DNA from: Sutcliffiella horikoshii
GTDB taxonomy: Bacteria > Bacillota > Bacilli > Bacillales > Bacillaceae_I
Length of the DNA stretch: 64,000 bases
NCBI RefSeq assembly: GCF_019931755.1
Contig: NZ_CP082918.1
Coordinates: 2,708,001 to 2,772,000, forward strand
Direction: 5' to 3'
Shown: piece after piece, positions 33,104 to 42,129 of the stretch
Position numbering within the stretch: the stretch's first letter is position 1
Layout: each line of letters begins with the position of its first letter
The notes under the pieces: model-generated
Seen by the model: only the letters and a program-made list of their open reading frames with translations
Database searches by the model: none
What the model was told of the DNA's origin: nothing
Position numbers and translations under genes: made by a program

Positions 33104-33202
33104 CCTAATACCAATTATTTCATAATCCTAAAACCCCTACAACATTAATTTCATTCTAAAAAAATAAAATGAGCGCTGATCGATTCCAGTTATAGGTGTG
33201 AA
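33104..33202. repeat. Dispersed ~100-bp repeat, copy 33.1 kb
   Basis: TAATACCAATTATTTCATAA, CCCCTACAACATTAATTTC and AAATGAGCGCTGATCGATTC match the other copies; the far hairpin arm has decayed. The interval 33031-33269 holds nothing else I can assign. Confidence 0.65.
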
Positions 33203-33269
33203 AGTTAAGTCAACGAAAGAAGAAGCGATAACTTCAAACTCAAGTTAACGCTTCTCAACATAGTTAAAA

Positions 33270-34484
33270 TTATTTTATGAACCTAATAAATCTCTTTTTA
33301 CCAATTTGCAGTACTTCATCGTTCATTAATACCCGGTCCAGTTCATCAATGCTTAGTTTTTCTTTGTTGAGCTGGACTCCTTTTTGCTTGATTAAGCGCA
33401 TGAATTCGCTTTTGCTTTTAACAAAGCCTTGCTCGACTAATTGTGGAATGATAGCTAAAACTGTTTCCGCTCCGATTTCGATCAATAACTCTGGGATGTC
33501 ATCTGGTATTTCTTTTTTGCTAAAGGCCGTTTCGTAGAATGTGATGGCTCTTTTCGTTTCTTCCTCTCCACAGTATAGATTCGTAATGATTCTAGCCAAA
33601 TCAAGTTTGATATCTCTAGGATTTGCTCCCTGTTCTAACTGTTGGATCCACTTCTGAATCTCTTTTGGATGTTCATCCGTTGCCAGTTCAAAGTATTTGA
33701 TAATGAGTTCGTCTGGAACCTCCATCACTTTTTTGAACATTACTTCAGCTGGCTCATTGACACCGATGTAATTACCAAGGCTCTTACTCATTTTTTCTAC
33801 TCCGTCCAACCCTTCAAGCAATGGCATGAAAATGGCAACTTGCTTTTCTAATCCCCATTGTTTTTGGAGAGTGCGTCCCATGAGAATATTAAATGTTTGG
33901 TCTGTTCCACCTAGTTCAATATCTGCTTTTATTTCGACGGAATCGTATGCTTGCATTAATGGGTAGAAAAATTCATGAATGCCGATCGGCACTTGGTTAT
34001 TGTATCTCTTTTGGAAATCGTCACGCTCTAGTATTCTTGCTACAGATGTGCTGGCTGCTAGTTTGATTACTTCCTCAAATGTTAGTTTAAATAGCCACTC
34101 ACTATTGAATCGGACAGTCGTTTTTTCTGCATCTAACACTTTAAAGATTTGCTCACAGTATGTTTGTGCATTCAGTTTTACCTGCTCATCACTTAACGGT
34201 TTTCTCCCCTTTGCTTTTCCAGTCGGATCTCCGATACGCCCTGTGAAATCCCCAATGATGATAACGATTTTATGGCCTAGGTCTTGCATTTGCTTCATTT
34301 TTCTAAGCACCACTGCATGACCCAGATGAATATCAGGTGCGGAAGGGTCAAGCCCTAGTTTAACAATCAGAGGTGTCTTTGATTCATAGGACTTCTCCAA
34401 TTTTGCCAATAGCTCTTCTTTGTTTACTATTTCTTGAGCACCTTTCATGATAATGGTCAATTGTTCTTCTGGTTTTACTAACAT
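33270..34484 (-). CDS. tyrS: Tyrosyl-tRNA synthetase (TyrZ-type)
   Basis: This 404-residue class I synthetase charges tRNA-Tyr. It has LGLDPSAPDIHLGHAVVLRK with HLGH as the HIGH signature (about 54-57), a KMSKS loop in GVEKMSKSLGN (about 230-240) and a C-terminal S4 RNA-binding domain (KSEFMRLIKQKGVQLNKEKL). The HLGH variant and length (about 404, against about 420) fit the TyrZ branch. The ATG at 34484 follows AAGGAGATG. The T-box leader upstream controls it. Confidence 0.95.
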   Translation of the reverse strand: MLVKPEEQLTIIMKGAQEIVNKEELLAKLEKSYESKTPLIVKLGLDPSAPDIHLGHAVVLRKMKQMQDLGHKIVIIIGDFTGRIGDPTGKAKGRKPLSDEQVKLNAQTYCEQIFKVLDAEKTTVRFNSEWLFKLTFEEVIKLAASTSVARILERDDFQKRYNNQVPIGIHEFFYPLMQAYDSVEIKADIELGGTDQTFNILMGRTLQKQWGLEKQVAIFMPLLEGLDGVEKMSKSLGNYIGVNEPAEVMFKKVMEVPDELIIKYFELATDEHPKEIQKWIQQLEQGANPRDIKLDLARIITNLYCGEEETKRAITFYETAFSKKEIPDDIPELLIEIGAETVLAIIPQLVEQGFVKSKSEFMRLIKQKGVQLNKEKLSIDELDRVLMNDEVLQIGKKRFIRFIK

Positions 34485-34544
34485 ACTAACATCTCCTTGG
34501 AATATTATTTCTAATATTGCAAGCTCTATAAGAACCAAAGGGAA

Positions 34545-34860
34545 TAAAAAAAACGCCCTTTTGGATTAACCAAAAGGACGATTATCTCGTGTTACCACCT
34601 TTAATTCATAAGCAATTCACATTGCCTACCTTTGAAAGTACAGTCATATGACGATACTCCAGCACATGATTACGGGTGCTTCACCGGCGTAGCCTACTCA
34701 AGTCTTCACTTTTCGGTACACAGCTCCAAGACGTATTCACAATCGTTCAACATGCACCTCTCATCAGCCGGTAACTTTCTGTCTGTTTACGTGATTGCTA
34801 CTCTTTCTTATCATAGCCTTTGTTCTTATACTCCGAAATGTTTATAACAAATCTTCGTTA
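34545..34860 (-). promoter_or_regulatory. T-box riboswitch of tyrS, Tyr (TAC) specifier
   Basis: The minus-strand leader contains GGTGGTAACACGAG (about 34589-34602) and a terminator of CCTTTTGG/CCAAAAGG with a T run at 34548-34580. Stem I has AGAAAGAGTAGC at the 5' side, and the specifier loop TGTGAATACGTC places TAC at 34733-34735. Uncharged tRNA-Tyr should switch on tyrS. Confidence 0.92.
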
Positions 34861-34910
34861 TGCAGATATTACTAGTTATTTTATCTATTTCATTCCAAAT
34901 GTCAATAGTT

Positions 34911-35912
34911 TTATTTTTGCTTATAATACGTAATCCCCAACGCAAAGGCAAGCACAAGGCCTTTGACAATATCCATCGCATAATAAGGAACGGACATCAT
35001 GACGAGGCCATTTTGAAGGATCCCGATTAATACTGCACCGATAAATGTGCCGAATGCATTCGGTTTTCCTGCTCCAAGGACGGCAAAACCAATGAATGCT
35101 GCCGCAACTGAATCCATTAAGTATGGTGTGCCCGCATTTATTTCTGCTGTCATAATCCGTGAAGCAAGGACCATCCCTCCGATTGCTGCTAATAAGGCGG
35201 AAAATAAATAAGCCGCTACTTTGTATTTGTTCACCGCTATTCCCGAAAGCTTGGCCGCTTCAGCATTTCCTCCAATGATGTACATGAATCTTCCGTGCTT
35301 GGTGTAGGTGAGGAAAATATGAACCACCACCACAATCGTTAACATGATGACGATGATCCATGGGACCTGTCCAAATTTCTGAAATAGCGGGCTGATGGTT
35401 CCCGTTGCAAACGTTCCATCAGCCATGACCATATTTTGCGAAATTGTAGAGCCTTTTGTATAAGTCAATGCAATGCCCTGGATGATGAACATGGTCGCAA
35501 GAGTCATCAGCATATCAGGAATTTTCAGTTTTACAATCATAAAAGAGTTGAAAGCCCCGACTACCAGTGCTGCCGCTATTGCTGAAAAGATTGCCACTGC
35601 AGTATTTTGCGAAAACCAGACAAACATGGAGATAACGATAGCATTGGACAGGGATGCAACAGACCCCACGGATAAGTCGAAGCCGTTTACTGTTAGGGAG
35701 ATGGTGATGCCGATTGCGATAATCGTAACGATCGAGATCGACCTTAAAATATTGATGACATTATTAGATTGGATGAATGCTGGGTTTGCAAGGGCAAACA
35801 CGGCAATCAACACAAAAATGGTAATGATGGTCCCGTATTTATATAAAAAATCGAACAGTTCAAAGCGGAAGGCCTGTTTGGCGTTCTCCTGCACTGGTAT
35901 GTCAGTTTTCAT
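34911..35912 (-). CDS. Ribose-type ABC transporter permease
   Basis: This 333-residue protein has eight to ten hydrophobic segments and the RbsC-type pattern: GFDLSVGSVASLSNA (about 72-86), LVVGAFNSFMIVKLKIPDMLMTLATM and GGNAEAAKLSGIAVNKYK, the EAA-like coupling loop. It forms the membrane channel for the sugar-type importer with the ATPase and binding protein beside it. The ATG at 35912 overlaps the ATPase stop by 11 bp with GGGGGA upstream, indicating translational coupling. Confidence 0.92.
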   Translation of the reverse strand: MKTDIPVQENAKQAFRFELFDFLYKYGTIITIFVLIAVFALANPAFIQSNNVINILRSISIVTIIAIGITISLTVNGFDLSVGSVASLSNAIVISMFVWFSQNTAVAIFSAIAAALVVGAFNSFMIVKLKIPDMLMTLATMFIIQGIALTYTKGSTISQNMVMADGTFATGTISPLFQKFGQVPWIIVIMLTIVVVVHIFLTYTKHGRFMYIIGGNAEAAKLSGIAVNKYKVAAYLFSALLAAIGGMVLASRIMTAEINAGTPYLMDSVAAAFIGFAVLGAGKPNAFGTFIGAVLIGILQNGLVMMSVPYYAMDIVKGLVLAFALGITYYKQK

Positions 35913-37416
35913 TTCCTTGTCCCCCTGTTGAAAAGTATAGAAGCTCTTGTTCGTCTGTATCTGCGGTGGATAGTTCTTTTGTAACCTTGCCGTCGTAAAG
36001 GACATACACCCTATTGGTCAGGCCGACAATCTCTGAAAGCTCAGATGATGCGTAAAGGATGGCCTTACCGCGTTTCGCAAGGGCGGCAATCAGTTCAAAA
36101 ATGTCCCTTTTAGCGCCAACATCGACCCCTTTTGTTGGCTCATCAAAAATGTAGATATCCGCTTCAGAGACCAGCCATTTGCCTATGGCGATTTTTTGCT
36201 GATTTCCTCCTGAAAGTGTGTGGACACTTGTGTCAGGTGATGGCGTTTTAATGCCCAGTGCTTGGATGATCTCTTGTGATTTGCTTTTCTGTGCTTTGTT
36301 ATCAAGGAAATGCAGGGCCTTTGTGAATGCATGGAGATTAGCGGAAACCAAATTAGTTTGCACGGATTCGTGGAGGATGAGACCTTCCTTTCTCCGCTCC
36401 TCTGGAATAAATGCCAGCCCGTTTTGTACTGCTACATGGGGTGTTTTTACTTTGACTGTATTTCCTTTGATTTTTATTGTCCCTGTCGTTTTAGATGACC
36501 CAAACAATGCCTTGCAGAGCTCCGTTTTCCCCGCTCCAACAAGACCGGCTATTCCCACTACTTCACCAGCTTTTACGTGGAGACTTACATCTTTCACTAT
36601 AGTGTTGTCGCTGAGTCCTTCTACTTCTAGCAGGGACTCACCTATGGTTGGATTGTGTTCCGGAAACTGCTGTTCTAGTTTCTGACCTAGCATCCACTCT
36701 ACTATCTTTTCAGGAGTAAGGTTTGCCACGTTGTCCCGATTGACTACCTGTCCATTTCTCATAATCGTTATTTCATCACAGATTTCCACGATTTCAGGAA
36801 TCCTATGGGAGATAAAGATGACCCCTACCCCTTCCTCTTTCAATCTTTTGATGACAGAAAACAGTTTTTCTGTCTCTCTGTTGCTAAGAGGCGCTGTTGG
36901 TTCATCTAAAATCAAAAACTTACAATCTGTTGAAATAGCTCTTGCCAAGAGGACCATTTGCTTCTCTGCTAATGTCAGCGAGCTTACTAGACGCTTGGTA
37001 GAAATATTACTATTCAATTTTTTCAAGTGTTCGGCCGCTTTCTTATGTACATTTCTCCAACGAATCCACTGCTTGCTTCCGGAGTGCTGCACCGTCTCTT
37101 GAAGCATGATATTCTCCGCTACCGTCAGTGTCGGAATCAATGCTGCATCCACTTCCTGATAAACGATTTGTACGCCTGCCTGTTGGGAGTCAGTTGGATT
37201 AGAAATAGAAAGTGGATTTCCTCCGAGTTTGATTTCCCCGCTAAAATGATCGTACGCTCCAGCCAGTACTTTCATCAACGTCGATTTCCCAGCACCATTG
37301 GCTCCTATTAAAGCATGGACACTTCCGGGTTTTGCGGTAAATGTTACTTGGTCAAGAGCCTTTACCCCAGGGAATTCGATGGATATATCTTTCATTTCAA
37401 GTGTTGTGTTTGTCAT
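35902..37416 (-). CDS. Ribose-type ABC transporter ATPase (double NBD)
   Basis: The 504-residue protein carries two fused nucleotide-binding domains, as in RbsA/MglA. First: Walker A GANGAGKST (about 38-46), LTLAEKQMV signature, Walker B FLILDEPTAPLS. Second: GLVGAGKTELCK (about 290), LSGGNQQKIAIGKW and IYIFDEPTKGVDVGAK. As usual, the second Walker A lacks a canonical Ser/Thr pair and is probably weak. It powers uptake through the adjacent permease. Confidence 0.93.
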   Translation of the reverse strand: MTNTTLEMKDISIEFPGVKALDQVTFTAKPGSVHALIGANGAGKSTLMKVLAGAYDHFSGEIKLGGNPLSISNPTDSQQAGVQIVYQEVDAALIPTLTVAENIMLQETVQHSGSKQWIRWRNVHKKAAEHLKKLNSNISTKRLVSSLTLAEKQMVLLARAISTDCKFLILDEPTAPLSNRETEKLFSVIKRLKEEGVGVIFISHRIPEIVEICDEITIMRNGQVVNRDNVANLTPEKIVEWMLGQKLEQQFPEHNPTIGESLLEVEGLSDNTIVKDVSLHVKAGEVVGIAGLVGAGKTELCKALFGSSKTTGTIKIKGNTVKVKTPHVAVQNGLAFIPEERRKEGLILHESVQTNLVSANLHAFTKALHFLDNKAQKSKSQEIIQALGIKTPSPDTSVHTLSGGNQQKIAIGKWLVSEADIYIFDEPTKGVDVGAKRDIFELIAALAKRGKAILYASSELSEIVGLTNRVYVLYDGKVTKELSTADTDEQELLYFSTGGQGNEN

Positions 37417-37445
37417 TCTGCTCCCCCTCTCTTCAAAAATACAAA

Positions 37446-37469
37446 CACTCTCTCCTGATGAAGAGAGTG
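37446..37469 (-). terminator. Intra-operon hairpin between binding protein and ATPase
   Basis: CACTCTCT pairs with AGAGAGTG around TCATCAGG, without a good T run. It is likely an mRNA-stabilising or partial terminator that allows more binding protein than ATPase and permease to be made. Confidence 0.6.
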
Positions 37470-37476
37470 CCGTCTA

Positions 37477-38589
37477 TTATTTTTTGTAATGCTCTTTCAA
37501 TGTGTTCATCCACTCTTCTAAGAAGGAGTCAGATTCACCCCAGCCCTCCACGACTGATGAAAGGTTGCCCATGTTTACCGCTTCGTTTGATTGTTTTAAA
37601 TCTTCTTGAGAGATTAAGGAAGCTTCCAAGTCATAAGTTTGCGGCGTTTCTTCCCCTGCAAGCTTTTTAGCAAGTAAACGCAGATTTACAGCACCGATCA
37701 ATTTCGGATCCACAGCTGCTGTGTATTTCCAAGGGCTTCCTTCCGTACTGATTTCCTGAAGGTCGGCATTGGAAACATCGATTCCGTATATCTTGATTTC
37801 TTCTCGACCTGCCTCTTTTAAAGCACGAGCCGCTCCTACTGCGAATGCATCCCATGTTGCAAAGATAGCATCAATGCTTCCTTTAGGGTGCTTGTTCAAC
37901 ATTGCCGCAACCGCGTTCTGTGTTTGAACGGAAGTATCTGCCGCTGCAACTCCAAAGCGTTCCACTTCATTCAGTCCGGGATTGTTTTCTAATGTCTCCT
38001 TATAAACATTGTTACGTCGAACCATCGGAGGGAAACCGTCAACCCACAGATACACCACATTTGCTTCCCCATTGAAATCGTTAACGAGTTGGTCAAGTGC
38101 CAACTTTGCCAGCTCCTCATCATCTTGAGAAGTTAGTGTAACTCCTTCAATGTTCGCTAAATCTCCGTTGGAATCGAATGTCACCACTTCTTTGCCGCTG
38201 TCGACAAGCTGCTGAACCCCTCCCACTGTTGCCGAATCATCACCGTGTGAAATAATCACTCCGTCATAATCTTGGTTAACCGTCTGGTTGATAGCATCAT
38301 GAAATTTGGCACTGTCACCATTTGCAGTAAACACATCCACTGTAAACCCTAGTGACTCCCCTTCCTCTTTAGCCCCAGCTAAAAATTGAGCCGTATGATC
38401 ATCTCCGCCAATCTTTCGTATCACCTTAATTTTTGCACCTTCTCCATCAGCAAACTTCTCTGGTACGTTCTCAATCGGCCCAGTCGGCTTACTGCTCGCC
38501 GCAGAATCGCCTCCTCCACTACAACCTGTCAATAATAAAGTCGCTGTTGTTAATGCCACAATTCCTTTTTTAAAAATGTTTTTAGTCAT
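37477..38589 (-). CDS. Sugar-type ABC transporter substrate-binding lipoprotein
   Basis: The 370-residue precursor has lipobox LLTGC (Cys22) and a periplasmic-binding-protein type 1 fold (RbsB-like): GDDHTAQFLAGAKEEGESLGF, GVIISHGDDSATVGGVQQLV, DSNGDLANIEGVTL and IDAIFATWDAFAVGAARALKEAG. It captures the ligand outside the membrane for the ATPase/permease next door. It is first in the operon, behind a SAM-I riboswitch, so the ligand is probably linked to the methionine cycle (methylthioribose-like sugar is plausible) rather than ribose. Confidence 0.9.
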   Translation of the reverse strand: MTKNIFKKGIVALTTATLLLTGCSGGGDSAASSKPTGPIENVPEKFADGEGAKIKVIRKIGGDDHTAQFLAGAKEEGESLGFTVDVFTANGDSAKFHDAINQTVNQDYDGVIISHGDDSATVGGVQQLVDSGKEVVTFDSNGDLANIEGVTLTSQDDEELAKLALDQLVNDFNGEANVVYLWVDGFPPMVRRNNVYKETLENNPGLNEVERFGVAAADTSVQTQNAVAAMLNKHPKGSIDAIFATWDAFAVGAARALKEAGREEIKIYGIDVSNADLQEISTEGSPWKYTAAVDPKLIGAVNLRLLAKKLAGEETPQTYDLEASLISQEDLKQSNEAVNMGNLSSVVEGWGESDSFLEEWMNTLKEHYKK

Positions 38590-38633
38590 TCTTTTTACTC
38601 CCCTTTTTGCTTTATTGCTTTAATAAAATAAAA

Positions 38634-38658
38634 AAACCTCTCCAAGAAAGAGAGGTTT
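38634..38658 (-). terminator. SAM-I riboswitch expression-platform terminator
   Basis: AAACCTCTC pairs with GAGAGGTTT, followed on the minus strand by TTTTTTTATT. Formed when SAM is bound, it stops transcription before the ABC operon. Confidence 0.85.
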
Positions 38659-38689
38659 GAGCGCTAATTGAAAACAAAAAGACTTGTCC

Positions 38690-38800
38690 CTCTCTTATCT
38701 TTCAAAACATCACTGTTTTGCAGGATTTAGCACCAATTCCAAACGGAACGGTTGCTGGGCGTCATAGGGCCAGTCCCTCTGCCACTCTTGATAAGAGATC
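38690..38800 (-). promoter_or_regulatory. SAM-I (S-box) riboswitch
   Basis: On the minus strand, CTTATCAAGAGTGGCAGAGG, GACTGGCCCTATGACGCCC, AGCAACC, GGTGCTAAATCC and TGAAAGATAAGAG appear in the S-box order; P1 is formed by 38791-38798 with 38691-38698. SAM binding should repress the binding-protein, ATPase and permease operon. Confidence 0.95.
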
Positions 38801-38887
38801 GAAATATTTAGTTTATTAAAAGAATTAAGTATTACTTTACCGCCTTAAAGGGGAAGTGTCAATGACTTTTTCGAAATTTTTTTGTCA

Positions 38888-38919
38888 AAAAGAAAAAGCC
38901 CCACCCTTAAGTGAGACTT
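38888..38919 (-). terminator. Terminator of the alpha-glucosidase gene
   Basis: AAGTCTCAC and GTGGGGCTT pair with two wobble pairs, followed by TTTTCTTTTT on the minus strand. Confidence 0.75.
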
Positions 38920-38933
38920 TCCCAACATATATA

Positions 38934-40604
38934 TTACTTCGCAACTACATAAACACGAGTTTCATAAGGCTTTAATGTCAATTCAGACACACCTTCATGT
39001 GCAGCAACTTCATAGTTTTGAAGACGAAGGTCTGCAGAAGCTACCTCAAGATCTTCAAGCTCTACTGTTACTTCTTCCTCACTCAAGTTACATAATACAA
39101 CCGCCACTTTGTTATCAAGTGTTCTTGTATAACCGTAAACTTGTGTGTCATCTTCAAGAATCAGATTGTATTCGCCATAGACAAATACTTCCTCTTCTTT
39201 ACGAATTTTGATCATGTCGCGATAGAAGCTTAATACGGAATTCGGGTCATTCCATTGCTTTTCCACATTGATGGTTTTGTAGTTTTCATTCACGCCCATC
39301 CATGGAGTACCAGTGGTGAAGCCTCCGTTTGGCTCGTCGTTCCACTGCATAGGAGTACGGGAGTTGTCACGGCCTTTAGCCCAGATGATTTCCATCACTT
39401 TTTGAGCATGCTCTTCCCCTTTGGCACTCTCAATGTCGTAAAGGTTTTTCATGCCAACATCATCATAATCGTTAATGCTGTCAAACTTCACATTTGTCAT
39501 ACCAAGTTCTTGACCTTGGTAGATGAAAGGAGTTCCTTGCATTAAGAAATACAATGCACCAAGCGATTTCGCACTTTCCACTAGGTACTCTTTATCATTT
39601 CCCCATGTAGAAACAGAACGAGCCTGGTCATGGTTTTCAAGGAATAAGGCATTCCAGCCATTCCCTTCCAACCCTTTTTGCCATTTCGTCAATGTTTTCT
39701 TCAGTTGAAGAAGGTCTACGCCGCCTTCTGTTCCTTTTTCCCAAAGACCAAGATGTTCAAATTGGAAAATCATATTGAACTTCCCGTTCTCTTCGCCAAC
39801 CCACTCATCTGCTTGGTTCAGCTTCACACCATTTGCTTCCCCGACCGTCATGATGTCGTAACGCGCAAACGTTTGCTCTTTCAATTCCTCAAGATGCTTT
39901 TGAATTCCTTCAACATTCATCATGTAGTCAAAAGATGGAACATAATCTAAACCTTTTGGATTCGGCAAGTCCGGGAATCCAGGCTCTTTTTTGATATGAG
40001 AAATAGCATCCACACGGAATCCGTCAATTCCTTTGTCCAACCACCAGTTGATCATGTCGTACAACGCAAAGCGAACATCTTTATTTTCCCAGTTTAAGTC
40101 AGGCTGTTCTGTTGCAAAGATGTGCATGTAATACTGGCCAGTCTTCTCGTCCAACTTCCAAGCAGGACCATTGAAAATACTTTCCCAGTTGTTCGGCTCT
40201 TTGCCAGCTTTTCCATCTTTCCAAATGTACCAATCACGTTTTGGATTGTCTTTAGAAGATGCAGATTCAATGAACCACTCATGCTGATCAGAAGTATGAT
40301 TGATTACCAAATCAATGATAAGCTTCATGTCGCGGTTATGCACTTCTTCTAGTAACTCATCAAAATCCGCCATGTTCCCGAAGTCTTCCATGATATCTTG
40401 ATAATCACTGATGTCATAGCCATTATCAACATTCGGAGACTTATACATCGGACAGATCCAAATAACATCTATACCCATATCTTTTAAATAATCTAATTTA
40501 GAAATAACTCCTCGTAAATCACCAATACCGTCCCCATTGGAATCCATGAAACTTCTAGGATATACCTGATAGGCAACTGCTTCTTTCCACCATATCTTTT
40601 TCAA
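38934..40604 (-). CDS. malL: GH13 alpha-glucosidase (oligo-1,6-glucosidase type)
   Basis: The 556-residue enzyme has GH13 blocks: DVIWICPMYKSPNVDNGYDI, LIIDLVINHTSDQH (region I), GFRVDAISHI with catalytic Asp (region II, about 199), VGEANG with catalytic Glu (region III) and LENHDQARS (region IV). It cleaves alpha-1,4/1,6-linked oligosaccharides to glucose in the cytosol. No signal peptide is present. The closest functional relatives are the malL/treC-like oligo-1,6-glucosidases; the symbol is tentative. No sugar transporter or regulator lies beside it. Confidence 0.9.
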   Translation of the reverse strand: MKKIWWKEAVAYQVYPRSFMDSNGDGIGDLRGVISKLDYLKDMGIDVIWICPMYKSPNVDNGYDISDYQDIMEDFGNMADFDELLEEVHNRDMKLIIDLVINHTSDQHEWFIESASSKDNPKRDWYIWKDGKAGKEPNNWESIFNGPAWKLDEKTGQYYMHIFATEQPDLNWENKDVRFALYDMINWWLDKGIDGFRVDAISHIKKEPGFPDLPNPKGLDYVPSFDYMMNVEGIQKHLEELKEQTFARYDIMTVGEANGVKLNQADEWVGEENGKFNMIFQFEHLGLWEKGTEGGVDLLQLKKTLTKWQKGLEGNGWNALFLENHDQARSVSTWGNDKEYLVESAKSLGALYFLMQGTPFIYQGQELGMTNVKFDSINDYDDVGMKNLYDIESAKGEEHAQKVMEIIWAKGRDNSRTPMQWNDEPNGGFTTGTPWMGVNENYKTINVEKQWNDPNSVLSFYRDMIKIRKEEEVFVYGEYNLILEDDTQVYGYTRTLDNKVAVVLCNLSEEEVTVELEDLEVASADLRLQNYEVAAHEGVSELTLKPYETRVYVVAK

Positions 40605-40639
40605 TCTTGATACACTCCCTTATTAACGACGCTCTTTGC

Positions 40640-40680
40640 TATGATAACGGTTGCACGATTTTGCGTAACCGTTTGCACAA
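40640..40680 (-). promoter_or_regulatory. Two LacI-family operator-like sites upstream of the alpha-glucosidase
   Basis: On the minus strand GTGCAAACGGTTACGCA and, 21 bp on, GTGCAACCGTTATCA form direct, near-palindromic repeats of the LacI/GalR/CcpA type, 35-75 bp upstream of the alpha-glucosidase start. They suggest repression by a MalR- or CcpA-like protein. Confidence 0.6.
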
Positions 40681-40832
40681 ATCTACAAAAAAAATATAAC
40701 TTGGAATAATTCCACTACTTTACTATACCATCTTTTTCACTAATTTCAACTCAAATTCTGATTTTGTTTTATTCATGAAATGGTGGTAGCTGGTAACACT
40801 AAAGGGTAGGAATATTTTAGGAGGATTTTACC

Positions 40833-42080
40833 ATGAAATATTTATTGATATGCCTATTGGCTGCATCCGTTGTTTTCTCCCCACTATCTAGTTACGCTAC
40901 AACCACGGAACAACCAAAAGCGGCTTTTACGAGGTACCATTCTTTATGGATGTTTGATGGTACCAAGGAAGTTCCCTTGCATGAGAACATTGAAGTGGGA
41001 AAATTCAGTTGGTCAAGTGATGGCAAGTGGCTTGTTTATGAAGCCAAGCAGGTGGATACGCCATCAGAATTAGAAGAATATGACATTTGGTTATATAATA
41101 CCGAAACAATGAGTTCTACCAAACTAAAGATTGCGGGACATGATCCACAGTGGAATCCCGTTGACCGTTCATTTGGATTTCTGACTGGTTCCATACTTTG
41201 TGTTGTGGAACTTGCTTCTGGAACTCCGATCATTCACCAGCTTACAGGTGGTGTTTCTAATTTCACTTGGGATGCAGAAGGTGTCAACTTAATTGCCTCT
41301 GCCAGTGCGACTTTGTTTCCGGATGGTTGGAGCCACCCAAGACTTTACGAGGTTCATTGGGGGATAGAAAAGGAAGCTCATGAGATGGATGTAAAAGTAA
41401 CACCGCTTCACACGGTTTCGTCTCCTCTAAAATACGAGGACATATCCATTCTAGCAGTAGATGTAGATGATTTCTCCTGGTCACATGACGGAAAAAGCTT
41501 ATCAATGGTGGTTGCGCCAACTGCTTCGTGGTCTGCTGACAGCAATATGCTGAGTGTCTATGTAAAAGAGAACAAGCTTTTTATTCCACTTGGGGAAATG
41601 TTGCTTGATCCCAACTGGATAAAGTGGGCCCCGACTAAGCCTCTCCTTGCCTCCATTCAGGGTGGCGGCAGGATGACCAGTGGCGGAGTTAAAAATAAAG
41701 TACTGACGACAAGTACCATTATCCCAAATTATAAAAAGACGCATACGCCTAAAGGGTTTGCGGATGTGGATTTTGATTGGGTGGATGATGAGAAGATTGT
41801 AGTGGCGCGTGGTCGGGAAACAAGTGGTGAGAATCAGGATAAATTTAAGTCGTCTTTGTATTTGGTAGGTTTGAAGGAAAAAGAGGCTGTTATGATTGTG
41901 GAAACGCCTGAGGGTTCTTCTGATGGTGAGCCTGTGGTTTTGAAAGAGGGTTCTGAGTTGATGGCTTGGGTTCGGGTGGATGCGGATGGAAGAAGGCATA
42001 TTTGGATGAGTAAGGTGGATGGATCTGACGGTAGAATGGTAGTGGAGAATGTGTTTGATGTGGTTTGGTTTGGGGACTGA
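40833..42080 (+). CDS. Secreted TolB-like beta-propeller protein
   Basis: This 415-residue protein has a signal peptide (MKYLLICLLAASVVFSPLSSYA) and WD40-like TolB repeats: SWSSDGKWLVYEAKQVD, PQWNPVDRSFGFLTGS, SWSHDGKSLSMVVAP and a C-terminal GRRHIWMSKVDGSDGRMVVE. It should be an exported propeller that binds a partner or ligand; I know of no fixed role for Bacillus members. GGAGG precedes the ATG at 40833. It is convergent with efp, with a repeat array between. Confidence 0.85.
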   Translation: MKYLLICLLAASVVFSPLSSYATTTEQPKAAFTRYHSLWMFDGTKEVPLHENIEVGKFSWSSDGKWLVYEAKQVDTPSELEEYDIWLYNTETMSSTKLKIAGHDPQWNPVDRSFGFLTGSILCVVELASGTPIIHQLTGGVSNFTWDAEGVNLIASASATLFPDGWSHPRLYEVHWGIEKEAHEMDVKVTPLHTVSSPLKYEDISILAVDVDDFSWSHDGKSLSMVVAPTASWSADSNMLSVYVKENKLFIPLGEMLLDPNWIKWAPTKPLLASIQGGGRMTSGGVKNKVLTTSTIIPNYKKTHTPKGFADVDFDWVDDEKIVVARGRETSGENQDKFKSSLYLVGLKEKEAVMIVETPEGSSDGEPVVLKEGSELMAWVRVDADGRRHIWMSKVDGSDGRMVVENVFDVVWFGD

Positions 42081-42129
42081 GGTTGGGTGAGATTGTATTG
42101 GATAGTTTGAGTGAATTTGATTGCTGTTT

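Noticed and set aside
16170..33202. Integron with attC sites
   Set aside because: No integrase gene and no GTTRRRY/RYYYAAC core at the repeat ends; a cassette-like reading is kept only as a hypothesis.
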